From NCBI GenBank assembly GCA_012295275.1, contig CM022670.1:41677974-41720473 (forward strand): a stretch of 42,500 nucleotides of DNA, given 5' to 3'. The notes beneath the pieces are model-generated. The model saw nothing but the letters and a program-made list of their open reading frames with translations. It was not told where the DNA came from and made no database searches. Within the stretch, counting starts at the first letter, position 1. Every line of letters begins with the position of its first letter. The position numbers and the translations under genes are program-made. This document shows positions 1-10,089 of the stretch, in pieces. Source of the stretch: Chrysomallon squamiferum. Taxonomy: Eukaryota; Mollusca; Gastropoda; Neomphalida; Peltospiridae.

Positions 1-360
1 TTAATGCACATTATTTGTATTTTTATATTTAATTAAGTTTCATTCAATATGGAATGTTGATAATCCATTAATCAAGTAAAATTATGTTTACAGTTAACAC
101 ATACTTATCTATGAATACTAGTATATATTAAATAACAAGTATTTTGATAGATATACTTACAAATATATGAATTAAATTCAACAACAACAAAATATATATA
201 TATAAAATAATGTATAATTATGAAATGTAATAATCAACATATAAATAGGACTGACCAGATATATTTTAGAATACCTACATGTGCAGTTTTTGAACATTAT
301 AATTTATTGCAGTCAACGTATCAAAGCTGTTTATTCCATGTTTTTATCATTTATTTTCAG

Positions 361-381
361 AACCACATGGTTTCTTTGATG
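361..381 (+). CDS. Gene I microexon a (21 nt, linker)
   Basis: The acceptor is TTATTTTCAG ending at 360 and the donor GTAATT starts at 382. It is phase 1 on both sides and encodes E-P-H-G-F-F-D using the G carried over from the previous exon. It matches the other nine microexons in length or near-length and in the F-F pair. Confidence 0.75.
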
Positions 382-724
382 GTAATTACTTTATAATTTC
401 TATTTAACATTTAAAAATAATATTTTAAAATTAACAACAGGACCTATGACAACAAGAACAACAATAATAAAAAGGAAATGAAACAGTAACATCAACTATA
501 TTTCTTTACTTCTCTTGTTACTCCTTCATTTATTATTGTTGTTGTTGTTGTTGTTGTTGTTGTGGTCATCATCATTTAATTGAAGAGTCTTTTTTTCTTG
601 TTTATTATTTATTATACTTTTAATCTCTAATAATTTTTATCTTTATAATCAGCTTATGTCAAAATGTCTAATAATACACTTTCTAATTTCAGTCAAAACA
701 TTTTTACTCAGATTATATTATATG

Positions 725-787
<63 letters not shown>

Positions 788-3700
788 TTTGTGTGTGTGT
801 TTTGAGGGTTTAGAGCCAGAAGGTGGTAACAGCATTTTTGCCAACTTGAGAAAAAAACAAAACAAAGTTTCAGTTCTCTGGCATTTTCATATGTACTGAC
901 ACAGGTTTTTGAAATTACATGTTTACTGCTTGTTGAACAACTCATCTGTTCAGAATTGTTCAGTTCTAGTCATTGGCTCACCTCAGAATCACTTACAACA
1001 TTTTGGCATATGAAGTGCAGATAAATTTGCATATTTTTACCAAACAATATCTTATATCCAATGCAATTATAATCCATATAATCTTAAAACATGTTAAAAT
1101 ACAGTAAAGTGTAGAACTAGTTAGAACAAATGGCCAGGTATAAAAACCTGAAACGCAGATTCCAAAAAGTTAATTTGATGTAATAAAACTATTATTTACA
1201 AATTAAACCTTTTAATGTTCACCTTCACTTGTCAATCTGATGTTTATGATTCATGTTAAAACTGTATTGACATATCTTTGTCATGGCCAAAATAACATTG
1301 TCAACATGTTTGGGCAGAAGTGTTATATTGTATATAAGGAGTCCAAATCTTTTTTAGTTATTGTGAATGGAGGATCTGAGACAGAGTCATCTGAAAAACC
1401 TAGATTTGAAATGTCTGATTTGACATTTTGTGATATTTTAAAAAGTGTTCTGTAGCATTTTCGTTTTAGTTCATTCTCTGTTAATAACTTGTCTGAAATT
1501 TGACTTTCTAAAGTAATATTTCATCAGTATCAAAGATCCTTCTGACTTCATCCCAGTTCTCCTCTGTATGTTCATACTCCATTCCTGTAAATATTGGATG
1601 TACAAAAACAGTGTTATGTATATATATGTTTTATCTGTTTGAAAAGGATTAAGTTATGTGCTTAATTAACGTAATGCAGTACTAACCAAATAAGAGCAAT
1701 AGTCCAATAACAATAATTAAGTTGACATATTATTTATAACTAATGTCACTATATTTTTTTTATTTTTTTTTATTATCGTTTAACAAAATTGAAGTAATAA
1801 TGCCGAGGTGGTTGCATATAAAATATATAAAGTGGCATTTGTTTTATGACAATTAAATTATTAATATTTAACTTACATTTTTTTGTTCAGCTGTTGTCTT
1901 CTCAAAATAATCATTATTTTGAAGAAGATGGGATAAAAAAAAAATAGAACCTCTGTCTAATAGACAAATGTGCCAACGTTTTAATATAAAACACCAAGAA
2001 AATGTTGACATGAGTTTAAATAACTGGGAGACTGACAGGAGGGTAATCTGTTAATTAGCAGATCAAATTAACAGTGCTCTTGTAACAATGGCTACAACCA
2101 TAAAGTCATAACTGCCCATACTCTTTCTCATCCTGGCTGGCTTAATATTTTAACACAAATGTACTGACTTCATTGGAACCAAAATGTTGTCAGTGCAGTT
2201 ACGATTTTTTGGCACTAACAAATATTCACTTACTATCCATACTCACTTACGACTATGTGGTTCTGATTGATATCTCAAAACATTATTCTGCTACTAACTT
2301 GATTGATAAATGAAAGAATATACTGTTGTAGTGTATTAGTGGTAAAATGTCATTTTCGTAGAAAATGCACTTAAATCCTTCGGGCTCTAACCCCTCTATA
2401 TATGTGTGTGTATATATGAAGGTGTAAAATAAAATAAATAAACTGAAATTGTTTTAGACGATTTTATACTAACGGGACCTACAGAAGTCAAAGAGGGTCA
2501 AAGAACTGAGTATCTGTGTAAAATCCCTATGAAGCCAATAATCGAAGTACCTATGGCGTTTTCTGTTTTTGGAGAGGTAGTGTGTGCTGTCTTCCCCAAC
2601 TGCAGTGTTATTATTAATGTGCCAGCTTATGAATGTAGCTGTGTGAACTCCACAGACTTGACTTCTAACTACAGAATGACGATGAAATATCCGACTGTAA
2701 GATATGGTCCTGGACTGTATTGTTCATTTGCAGCTCAAATGAGCAATACAATTTATCTCTCGATTTACAGTAAGTTCTCTTTAATTTCTGGGCTGTTTGT
2801 CCCTATAACTCCCGAGATACACATACACACCAGGATCCAAAAGAAACTTTACCATATTTTTAAACAAAAATTCTAGTTGAAAACATAGAACAATGATATA
2901 CGCATGAAGTAAAATGTGTTGAAAAGAACAATATGTCGACGTAATAAAAACTACAAAACCATAGAGCATCCGATAATAATGTCAGAATTAGTCAAAATGA
3001 TGTGAGGTGTTAAAATGAAACCTTTAACTTCAATGACCACACCCTCAACAAAAACAAAAAAAACAAACAAAAAAAACTGATGCATGGAATCAGGTCACTT
3101 TGGTCACGTAGCCATTCTCTTTCTGTGACCTGAATCATTTCTTGTTGGACTGGCTGTGGGTGTGGATGTTTTCTAACACGAAGGTTCGTGTTGTCTCACA
3201 GGTGCACTGTTGAGGAGTGTGGTGAACATGCAGATTGTTGCAAGGTGTTGAGCTTGTTCGTTCCAAACACTTTTTGTATAATTCTGGAAAGATGACAGCA
3301 CGACGCTGCTGTTTGAGAATTGGAAAGATATCGGAAGTTGAATATCGTCGATGTTTTACGCTGGGCTGTCACAATTCTTGTCCACGGCAGCTTCCTGAGC
3401 ACTTCCAGATTGAAGCACATTACACTGAGAAGATCGCTGAGAGGCTGCTTGAGCTGTAGCCCCAGATAGTAAGAGGCCTGTCAGCTACCTTTATTTCAGA
3501 ACTCTCAAAAACCCTTAAACTGTACAAATAAATATTTGCACGTTCAGTTGCGATTGTTCGTGCTTTTCGCGTATTCGTCCGAAAACCTGTTTGCATTATT
3601 GTCTACATACACTGCACTTGGATTGTGTTTTACCTTGTTTAGGTTTCAATTTGACAATGGTGAAGTTTCTGTTGGCTAATGTCACACATAAACATATACA

Positions 3701-5258
3701 CTTACAGCCACACACGCAAAAGGACTAAATAGTAAACATGTTATTTTACAAATGTATGTTAAATAAGTGTGTTCATACACAGAAAATAATATTAAATTTG
3801 TGCATTTTCAAATACAGATTTACAAATGGACATTAAATAATAAATATGTTCAGATAAATATCTAAAATCACACACGAAACAAAGAAATAATTATGTTCAT
3901 ACAGTTTTACATTAACTTATTAATGTGATAGTACTAACAAATAGTCTACGTTTATATTAACTTATTAATGTGATAGTACTAACAAATAGTCTACGTTTAT
4001 ATTAACTTATTAATGTGGTATACTAACAAATAGTCTACGTTTATATTAACTTATTAATGTGATAGTACTAACAAATAGTCTACGTTTATATTAACTTATT
4101 AATGTGGTAGTATTAACAAATAGTCTACGTTTATTTTAACTTATTAATGTGATAGTATTAACAAATAGTCTACGTTTATTTTAACTTATTAATGTGATAG
4201 TATTAACAAATAGTCTACGTTTATATTAACTTATTAATGTGATAGTATTAACAAATAGTCTACGTTTATTTTAACTTATTAATGTGATAGTATTAACAAA
4301 TAGTCTACGTTTATATTAACTTATTAATGTGGTAGTACTAACATAGTCTACGTTTATATTAACTTATTAATGTGGTAGTACTAACAAATAGTCTACGTTT
4401 ATATTAACTTATTAATGTGATAGTATTAACAAATAGTCTACGTTTATATTAACTTATTAATGTGATAGTACTAACAAATAGTCTACGTTTATTTTAACTT
4501 ATTAATGTGATAGTACTAACAAATAGTCTACGTTTATTTTAACTTATTAATGTGATAGTACTAACAAATAGTCTACGTTTATATTTCCAAGTAATTCCTT
4601 TATTACTTTTACTTCTTGCTACACTTCACCTATAGTGGTGCTAACAAATAGTTTCAGTATATTCTGCATGTGTCAAAACACTGTTTTAGCTGTTTAGTGT
4701 ACAATCTGCTTGTATCATCGTATTATTTATCACGTACAGACCGCGACTGACAGTCTGACACATTATATAACACTTCCACGAGCACAAAGACAATATGATG
4801 ATAAAAACAATAGTAATTCCTGATAACAAAAAATCTGCAATCTGAAACTTAAATAATATTGATGTTTAACAAAGAAAGAAAACTCAGAATTACCACCTTC
4901 GTATCCACGACACTTTTTAATTTATTTATTTATTTATTTGTCTGTTTTTATTTGTGTATTTTGTTTTCAGGGGAATACAAGTTCTTCACTGGTATTTACT
5001 TTCACTTTTCTGTTTACTAATAATAATTTAACAAAAGCAACACAGACATCATCAACAACAACAACAACAAAAAACCCACAACAATAACAATAATTCTGTA
5101 TCGTCCTTGTTCGTTTTTCATCATCATCATTATTATTCAAAAGAATCTTTGTGTTATTTGTGTTTCTTAACAATTTATTTCACTTATTTATCCTTTATTT
5201 ACCTTTTTACTAAGCTTATGTCAAAACAACTTTATTCAAAATATTTTTACTGAGTTAG

Positions 5259-5294
<36 letters not shown>

Positions 5295-5666
5295 AACAAA
5301 AAACAAAGTCAACCCTAAAAATTGTTTTAGAGGATTTGGTCCTATCGGGACCGAACAAAGTGCTGGAGGGTAATCGAACTGAGTATGTGTGCAAGATTCC
5401 TGCGAAACACATAGAAAAAGTACCTATGGTTTTTACTTTATTCGGAGGAGTGGTATGTGGTGTCTTCTCAAACTGCAGTGTTTACAGTGCCAGGCCTGGC
5501 TATAAATGTAATTGTGAGAATTCCTCTGACAGTGCTTCTTTCTACAGCATGACGATTGAAAATCCCAAAGTGAGAATTGGTTATCTGTTTTGCTCATTTC
5601 AAGGCCAATTAAGCAATAAAATTAAGCTACAAATCTACAGTAAGTTTTTCACATAACTATAGCTTT

Positions 5667-5764
<98 letters not shown>

Positions 5765-5816
5765 ATACTTATAAAAATATACACACACAACACATAAATG
5801 AATTACATTATAAATC

Positions 5817-5861
<45 letters not shown>

Positions 5862-7304
5862 CAATAATTATCATTTACATAAATTATAATTCTGAAATAT
5901 AATAATCAACATCACCAGCGTGTAAAAAGATCTATATAGTACCAGATGTATTTTAGTTAGAATACCTACATGTCCAGTTCTTCACGATAACATTATAATT
6001 TGTGGTAGATAACATACGAGCGCTATTCTTACTACATATTTTTCTATGTTTTTGTTTTATTTTCAGAGATCTACCGGTTCTTTCCAGGTATTTACTATAG
6101 CTTTTCTATTTAATATTCCAAAATTAAAGTTTTAATAATTACAACTACTAACATTACTGCTCCTTCTACCATACGAACAACAACAACAATAATAATATGG
6201 TTCTCATTTGTTTTATTTTATTTATTATTATTGTTGTTGTTGTTCTTACTATTATTATTATTGTTGTTTTTATTTTTATTATTATTATATTTGTTATTCG
6301 AAAAAATTAAAATGTTTCCGCTCGCTATTTGAATTTACTTATTTTCATCTTTCTATCACTCACTTATTCTTATATTTAATTCTTAATAATACGTTAAGTA
6401 ACATGAATCAAAATATTTGAACCGAGTGAAAACATTTTATTTTTTTTATTTTAGATGATTTGATACTGACGGGACCTAGAACCATCGGATTCGGCAAACT
6501 TGTTCAGTATCAGTGCAGAGTTCCTGAGGAAAAAATTGAAAACGTTCCTCTGGTTTTTGGGACCATAAACGTTTAGTTTGTGCCGTCATGCCAGACTACA
6601 GCGTTCGTGATTGGGTGGATGGCTTTGCATGTGAATTTTTGCATTCTTCAGTAGATGCTTCTTACTTTGCCATGACGATTGATATTCCACAAGTGGAACA
6701 CGCTCATTTGATAACCTGCTCATTCGAGGGTCAACGGAGCAATCAGATTGAGCATAAGATAGAGTAAGTTTTTTTGTTTTGTTTTTAAGTGTTGTAACTA
6801 TAGTTGTTGTTATATGAAACTGTGCAAAAGAGTGCAGAGTAGGTTTTTCATATTGTAACTGTAGTATGTGCAAAATAGTGTATAGTAAGTGATATATATA
6901 TATATCGTAATTATAGTTCTCATATCTTTTGTTACATGAAATTGGGCAAATGTTTTTTTTTTTTTTTTTTTTTATATAATATTGTACTATAGTTGTTGTT
7001 GTATATCTATGTAGTGGTTTTTAACCTCTTTTTGTTCTGACACACACACACACCCTTATATACATACATTATATAGCTGCTTTTGTTTTAAATGTCATTT
7101 AGCGGTGTTCAGTTCACTATTACTTAGCTGAAAAATGAAATCGGTGTATGTTTATAAATAGAAGACAATAACAAATAAATAAAAAAAAAAAAAAAAAAAA
7201 ATAAATAAAAGGAAAATAAAATACATTAAGAAAGATATAATAAAAACATTTGTATTCTTTTCAGACAAGAAAATCTGCAGCCCGGGTATAACACAACTAT
7301 TTGA
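361..7304 (+). CDS. Gene I: secreted multi-Ig-like protein, 5' partial, frameshifted last domain
   Basis: Seven exons are visible: microexon 361-381, Ig1 2458-2769, microexon 4971-4991, Ig2 5331-5639, microexon 6067-6087, Ig3 6455-6763 and terminal exon 7265-7304. All have GT-AG borders. Joins are phase 1 except the last, which is phase 2. The signal exon lies before the window. The intron upstream of 361 resembles introns that precede internal microexons, so at least one more Ig exon may lie further 5'. The exons sum to an open frame only if one base is restored near 6551, so as sequenced Ig3 is frameshifted. Likely a soluble extracellular recognition or binding protein; the ligand is unknown. 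The gene is convergent with gene II. It is either a recent pseudogene or carries an assembly error in the T/G run. Confidence 0.72.
382..2457 (+). other. Gene I intron after microexon a
   Basis: 2.1 kb of AT-rich intron. It holds a (TTG)n run near 535-563, a long (GT)n tract at 728-801 and a TATG-rich stretch at 2395-2420. A 71-aa open frame at 1240-1455 shows no recognisable domain. No further exon of the family was found. Confidence 0.5.
728..801. repeat. (GT)n microsatellite
   Basis: About 37 dinucleotides, with GTTTGTTT interruptions near the 3' end. The poly-Thr/His frame on the other strand is not a gene. Confidence 0.95.
2458..2769 (+). CDS. Gene I Ig-like domain 1 exon
   Basis: 312 nt, phase 1 at both ends, acceptor GTTTTAG and donor GTAAGT. 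The domain opens D-D-F-I-L-T-G-P and has six cysteines: YLC (B strand), VCAV, PNC, the Y-E-C-S-C pair, and LYC (F strand). It ends S-N-T-I-Y-L-S-I-Y. An N-S-T glycosylation sequon follows the C-x-C pair. It reads cleanly with no stop. Confidence 0.85.
3086..3136. repeat. Short inverted repeat (hairpin)
   Basis: GGAATCAGGTCAC at 3086-3098 pairs with GTGACCTGAATC at 3125-3136, with one mismatch and a loop of about 26 nt. It sits at the left edge of the GC-richer island and might mark an insertion boundary. Confidence 0.5.
3202..3295 (+). CDS. Possible terminal exon of unknown small cysteine-rich peptide
   Basis: An acceptor-like TTGTCTCACAG ends at 3201, with a CTAAC branch-point-like motif about 24 nt before it. 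One frame reads C-T-V-E-E-C-G-E-H-A-D-C-C-K-V and on to F-C-I-I-L-E-R, then TGA at 3293. The C-x4-C-x5-C-C spacing is like many small secreted cysteine-rich peptides. AATAAA follows at 3527-3532. Against it: the phase does not match gene I Ig1, a 74-aa frame overlaps at 3235-3459, and no upstream exon was found. It may instead be an old retrocopy or inserted element. Confidence 0.22.
3527..3532 (+). terminator. AATAAA polyadenylation-like signal
   Basis: A canonical hexamer at the right end of the GC-richer island inside a gene I intron. If active it would truncate gene I transcripts. Confidence 0.35.
3905..4583. repeat. 45-bp satellite array A, about 15 copies
   Basis: Direct repeats of a 45-bp unit containing ACTTATTAATGTGATAGTAC and ACAAATAGTCTACG. 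Copies vary mostly at TATATT/TATTTT, GATAG/GGTAG and ACTAAC/ATTAAC. There are no spacers between units. The 3' flank (AAGTAATTC-C/G-TTTATTACTTTTACT) is shared with array B, so the two loci are related beyond the array. Confidence 0.93.
4971..4991 (+). CDS. Gene I microexon b (21 nt)
   Basis: Acceptor TTGTTTTCAG, donor GTATTTACTT. It encodes (R)-E-Y-K-F-F-T in phase 1 between Ig1 and Ig2. The downstream intron start GTATTTACTTTCACTTTTCT is shared with other microexons in the window. Confidence 0.78.
5259..5293. repeat. Poly-A tract upstream of Ig2
   Basis: About 35 A in a row, 37 nt before the Ig2 acceptor. Homopolymers in this position recur near other Ig exons (17544-17573, 25860-25886). 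Confidence 0.95.
5331..5639 (+). CDS. Gene I Ig-like domain 2 exon
   Basis: 309 nt, phase 1 at both ends. It opens E-D-L-V-L-S-G-P and has six cysteines in the family pattern (YVC, VCG, SNC, Y-K-C-N-C, LFC). An N-S-S sequon takes the place of N-S-T. A CT microsatellite begins 30 nt after the donor, and a 35-base A tract lies just upstream of the acceptor. Confidence 0.85.
5669..5762. repeat. (CT)n microsatellite
   Basis: About 47 perfect CT dinucleotides starting 30 nt after the Ig2 donor of gene I. In transcript orientation it has the same position and polarity as the (GA)n on the plus strand at 17000-17092 next to gene III Ig1. Confidence 0.97.
5817..5862. repeat. (AAT)n microsatellite
   Basis: Trinucleotide run inside the intron between Ig2 and microexon c. 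Confidence 0.95.
5940..6000 (+). promoter_or_regulatory. Conserved intronic block upstream of microexon c
   Basis: It contains TTAGTTAGAATACCTACATG, then CAGTTCTTCACGATAACATT. Similar blocks lie at 262-312 (before 361), 38585-38630 (before 38668) and, on the minus strand, near 10275-10330 (before 10214). Possibly a microexon splicing enhancer, possibly only recent duplication. Confidence 0.4.
6067..6087 (+). CDS. Gene I microexon c (21 nt)
   Basis: Acceptor TTATTTTCAG, donor GTATTTACT. It encodes (K)-I-Y-R-F-F-P in phase 1. The preceding intron carries the conserved block at 5940-6000 that also precedes other microexons. Confidence 0.78.
6455..6763 (+). pseudogene. Gene I Ig-like domain 3 exon, -1 frameshift
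   Basis: This is the four-cysteine C-terminal domain type, closest to gene IV Ig2. The frame is open through V-P-L-V-F and then shifts at about 6551, where GGTTTTTGGGACC has one base fewer than the gene IV paralogue. Unrepaired, it hits TAG about 15 nt later. Downstream of the lesion the other frame reads on as a normal domain to the donor at 6764. The signature P-D-Y and F-A-C-E-F replaces P-D-C and Y-x-C-x-C. It could be a real lesion or a homopolymer error. Confidence 0.75.
6764..7264 (+). other. Gene I last intron
   Basis: 501 nt of AT-rich sequence with repeated TAGTTGTTGTTATATGAAA-like segments (6795-7010), T and A homopolymers, and the polypyrimidine tract of the terminal exon. No coding content recognised. 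Confidence 0.5.
7265..7304 (+). CDS. Gene I terminal exon
   Basis: Acceptor TTCTTTTCAG. Entered in phase 2, it encodes E-Q-E-N-L-Q-P-G-Y-N-T-T-I then TGA. The 40 nt upstream match the sequence before the gene V terminal exon (CATTTGTATT-G/C-TTTTCAG). Its start aligns with the gene IV terminal exon (A-x-x-x-A-A-A-A-T-C-T). No canonical AATAAA is seen in the following 100 nt. Confidence 0.65.
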
Positions 7305-7519
7305 AAAACGTGGCTGATAATCCATGTATATATATATATATATGTATAAAACCACATCTAATTACGGCCATTAATCATTGTCGTTTGCTTGTGTTGTTAT
7401 TCATTCCCGCTGTAAACTACATCTCTAATGTGGTGCAGAGGTTCAATTCTTGAACGAAGCTCTGAACCCTTCAAGTCCTGTTTTTTCTCCTCTGCGACAC
7501 CATACTGCTACACACAGAC

Positions 7520-7745
7520 ACTAACGCATAATGTACAGACGTAATTGTGTACGACGTAATATTTGGGCATGACGTAATATGATTTAATATGTGTGCATGA
7601 CGTAATATGGCATAATATGTGTGTATGACAGTATTACGTTCTATGTGTGTATGAATAATAAGACGTAATATGTTTGTATGACAGTATGCCAAAATATGTG
7701 CGTATGAAGTAATATGTGTGTATGATGTAATATGACGTAATATAT
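7520..7745. repeat. Degenerate minisatellite with GACGTAATATG motifs
   Basis: Irregular 20-35-bp units mixing GACGTAATATG and ATATGTGTGTATGA. Many units contain TGACGTAA, which resembles CRE/ATF half-site motifs. Regulatory meaning is unproven. Confidence 0.6.
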
Positions 7746-7802
7746 GTGTTAGAATACAGTACCACGGTGTGTCGAAAAGAGCAGTTGTGACAGTGATTAT
7801 AG

Positions 7803-7819
7803 GACTACTGGTTCTCTGA
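7803..7819 (+). pseudogene. Relic microexon with destroyed donor
   Basis: After TTATAG comes GACTACTGGTTCTCTG, close to the T-A-C-C-G-G-T-T-C-T-T-C-A-C-T-G microexon core. Then comes ATATTTACTTTCACTTTT, where functional copies have GTATTTACTTTCACTTTT. The donor G is replaced by A. It implies a decayed extra cassette downstream of gene I. Confidence 0.5.
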
Positions 7820-7915
7820 TATTTACTTTCACTTTTTACTATAAAAACAAAAACAACATTAATAATAGTATTGTTCTCGTTGTTGTTTTCTTTATTATTT
7901 TTGTTGTTATTGTTA

Positions 7916-7956
<41 letters not shown>

Positions 7957-8029
7957 GTCACACAGATTAAAACAAAGTTCATGTTTTGGTCTACATAGTC
8001 ACTGCCATGCTACACTTCATCTATTCTCA

Positions 8030-8372
8030 GTATGTATGTATGTATGTGTGCATGTATGTATGTATGTATGTGTGTGTATGTGTGTATGTATGTATGTATG
8101 TGTATGTGTATGTGTGTATGTATGTATGTGTATGTGTGTATGCATGTATGTGTGTGTATATGTATGTGTCTACGTATGTGTGTATGTATGTGTGTGTGTG
8201 TATATGTATGTTGTGTATGTGTATGTGTGTATGTGTGTATGCATGTCTGTGCGTATGTATGTATGTATGTATGTTGTGTATATGTATGTATGTATGTGTG
8301 TGTGTATGTATGTATGTGTGTGTGTATGTTTGTTCTGTATGTATGTATGTATGTATGTATGTGTGTATATAT
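8030..8372. repeat. TATG/TGTG compound microsatellite
   Basis: About 340 nt of mixed (TATG)n and (TG)n. The long Met/Tyr/Val/Cys and His/Thr frames across it are artefacts of the repeat. Confidence 0.95.
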
Positions 8373-8913
8373 ATGTTTGTATTTTGTTTTTATAATTTTA
8401 TACAAGTCGGTGTTAATGGTTAACCATTGTTTATCAAAGGCCATTCTATGGGAAGGAGAATATAATAGATTCGTGACTGCTAGCTGACAACAAAGAATGT
8501 AGGATATAAACCGCTATGACAAAAACCAGCGAATAGTAATCCTCCAGTGGTTTTGCAATGTGGAACAAAAGACACCCCCCAAGTGAAAAGAAAAATGGTA
8601 TGACAAAAGAACCCAGCCGCCTCACCCCCAAAGAATAAAAAAGCTATGTTCATATCTCAGTTAAGACTAGGATACAGTTTGAAGAGAAAATTTACATGAA
8701 ACCACACTACAGTTACCTGACACAAAATGAGAATATAGTACATTTTGGGAATTTCACCTTTTTGAAAATTGAGAATAATTTACGAAACCAATATCAGAAG
8801 ATTACGAAATTTGAGACGTCACTGGATATAATGACTTGATGACAAAGCCATTTCGTACATTCTGACATGTTTGCTATGTCTCTAGTATGCATGCAATGTG
8901 GATCAGCAGTTAT

Positions 8914-8923
8914 TTTATTTATT
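8914..8923 (-). terminator. Gene II polyadenylation signals
   Basis: Two overlapping AATAAA hexamers on the minus strand, immediately downstream of the stop. Gene V has the same double arrangement after its stop. Confidence 0.6.
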
Positions 8924-8928
8924 ACTTT

Positions 8929-8983
8929 TTAAACAAACATTCCCTTCATAAACATCTTCAACTTCCCAAGGGAAGTGTTTAAT
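8929..8983 (-). CDS. Gene II terminal exon
   Basis: The acceptor TATTACTTTCAG precedes 8983. Phase 2 entry reads E-L-N-T-S-L-G-K-L-K-M-F-M-K-G-M-F-V then TAA. Overlapping AATAAA signals begin 6 nt after the stop. The start A-T-T-A-A-A resembles A-C-T-A-A-A of the gene V terminal exon. The acceptor was chosen over a weaker CATGCAG at about 9017-9023. Confidence 0.6.
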
Positions 8984-9073
8984 CTGAAAGTAATACAAAG
9001 GTTTTTACAATACCTTTCTGCATGTGTGAACGCTTTTGTTCTATAATTATTATTATTATTATTATTATCATCA

Positions 9074-9150
<77 letters not shown>

Positions 9151-9384
9151 GGATTTAGAATACAAACGTACTCTGATTTTAAATTTTTAGTTACATGACC
9201 AAGTGTGCGTGTGTTCTTGTGTGTGTGTTTGTGTGTGTGTGTGTTTGTGTGTGTGTGTTTATGTGTGTTTGTGTGTGAAGAAAGAGTGTTTAAACAGTAT
9301 ACAAAGATAAAACGAATGAATTAGTTATAAAAAAAGAACAAAACAAACAATACAAAAAAAAAAAAAAAAAAAATAATAAATGAA

Positions 9385-9420
<36 letters not shown>

Positions 9421-10018
9421 AAAAAAAACACTACTTACTCTACACCCTGCAGGTAAATGATATTGCTGATTTGACCATGAAATGCACAATACACCAAAGG
9501 ACCATACATGACGTCTTTGGGATTTTCAATAGTCATAAGGTAGTAAGAAGCTTTGTCTGTGGACATCACACATTTACATTTATAGCCGTTCGACTGATTA
9601 GGAACACTGCAGTCTGGGAGCACAGCACACGTAACGCGTTCACTGACCAGAAAGAGCATAGGTACTTCTCTTATTTGTTTCACAGGAATTTTGCACACAA
9701 AGTCAATTGAATCACTATCTACAATTATTTCAGGTCCCGTCAGTTCTAAATCGTCTAAAATAGTTTAAGAAGAAACAATCTGAGTGAAGTTTGCAAAAGT
9801 ATTACTGGATGTTTTGTCAAACATTTAATGTGAAGCTAACTCAGGAATAAACAGGTATACTATGTTCAGGTAATATAGATAAATAGAATAAGGATTCTTT
9901 CGAATAAATACATAAAGAGTGAGAAAAAAAAAAAAAAATAAAAATAACATCAACAATAATAATAACTATAAGTAATAATAACAAGAAGAGAAACAACAAA
10001 AAACAATAATAATAATAA

Positions 10019-10089
<71 letters not shown>

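Larger units (their letters stand above)
2770..4970 (+). other. Gene I intron between Ig1 and microexon b
   Basis: 2.2 kb containing a GC-richer island (3086-3540) with its own polyadenylation signal, then AT-rich sequence, then the 45-bp satellite array (3905-4583) and its conserved 3' flank up to about 4710. Confidence 0.6.
7305..8928. other. Convergent intergenic spacer between genes I and II
   Basis: Holds the degenerate GACGTAATATG minisatellite (7520-7745), a decayed microexon (7803-7819), a (TTA)n run near 7919-7955, and the TATG/TGTG microsatellite (8030-8372). From 8430 to 8900 there is unique sequence with no recognisable gene. Confidence 0.6.

Noticed and set aside
1240-1455. 71-aa frame in the first gene I intron
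   Set aside because: No homology to the family, no splice sites in a suitable phase, and AT-rich intron context.
3905-4583. CRISPR-like regular array (45-bp units)
   Set aside because: Head-to-tail units without spacers; the same satellite occurs at 31.4-32.8 kb.
7986-8487. Four overlapping open frames of 119-151 aa rich in Met/Tyr/Val/Cys or His/Thr
   Set aside because: They follow the TATG/TG microsatellite in every frame; no start context, domain or non-repeat sequence supports them.
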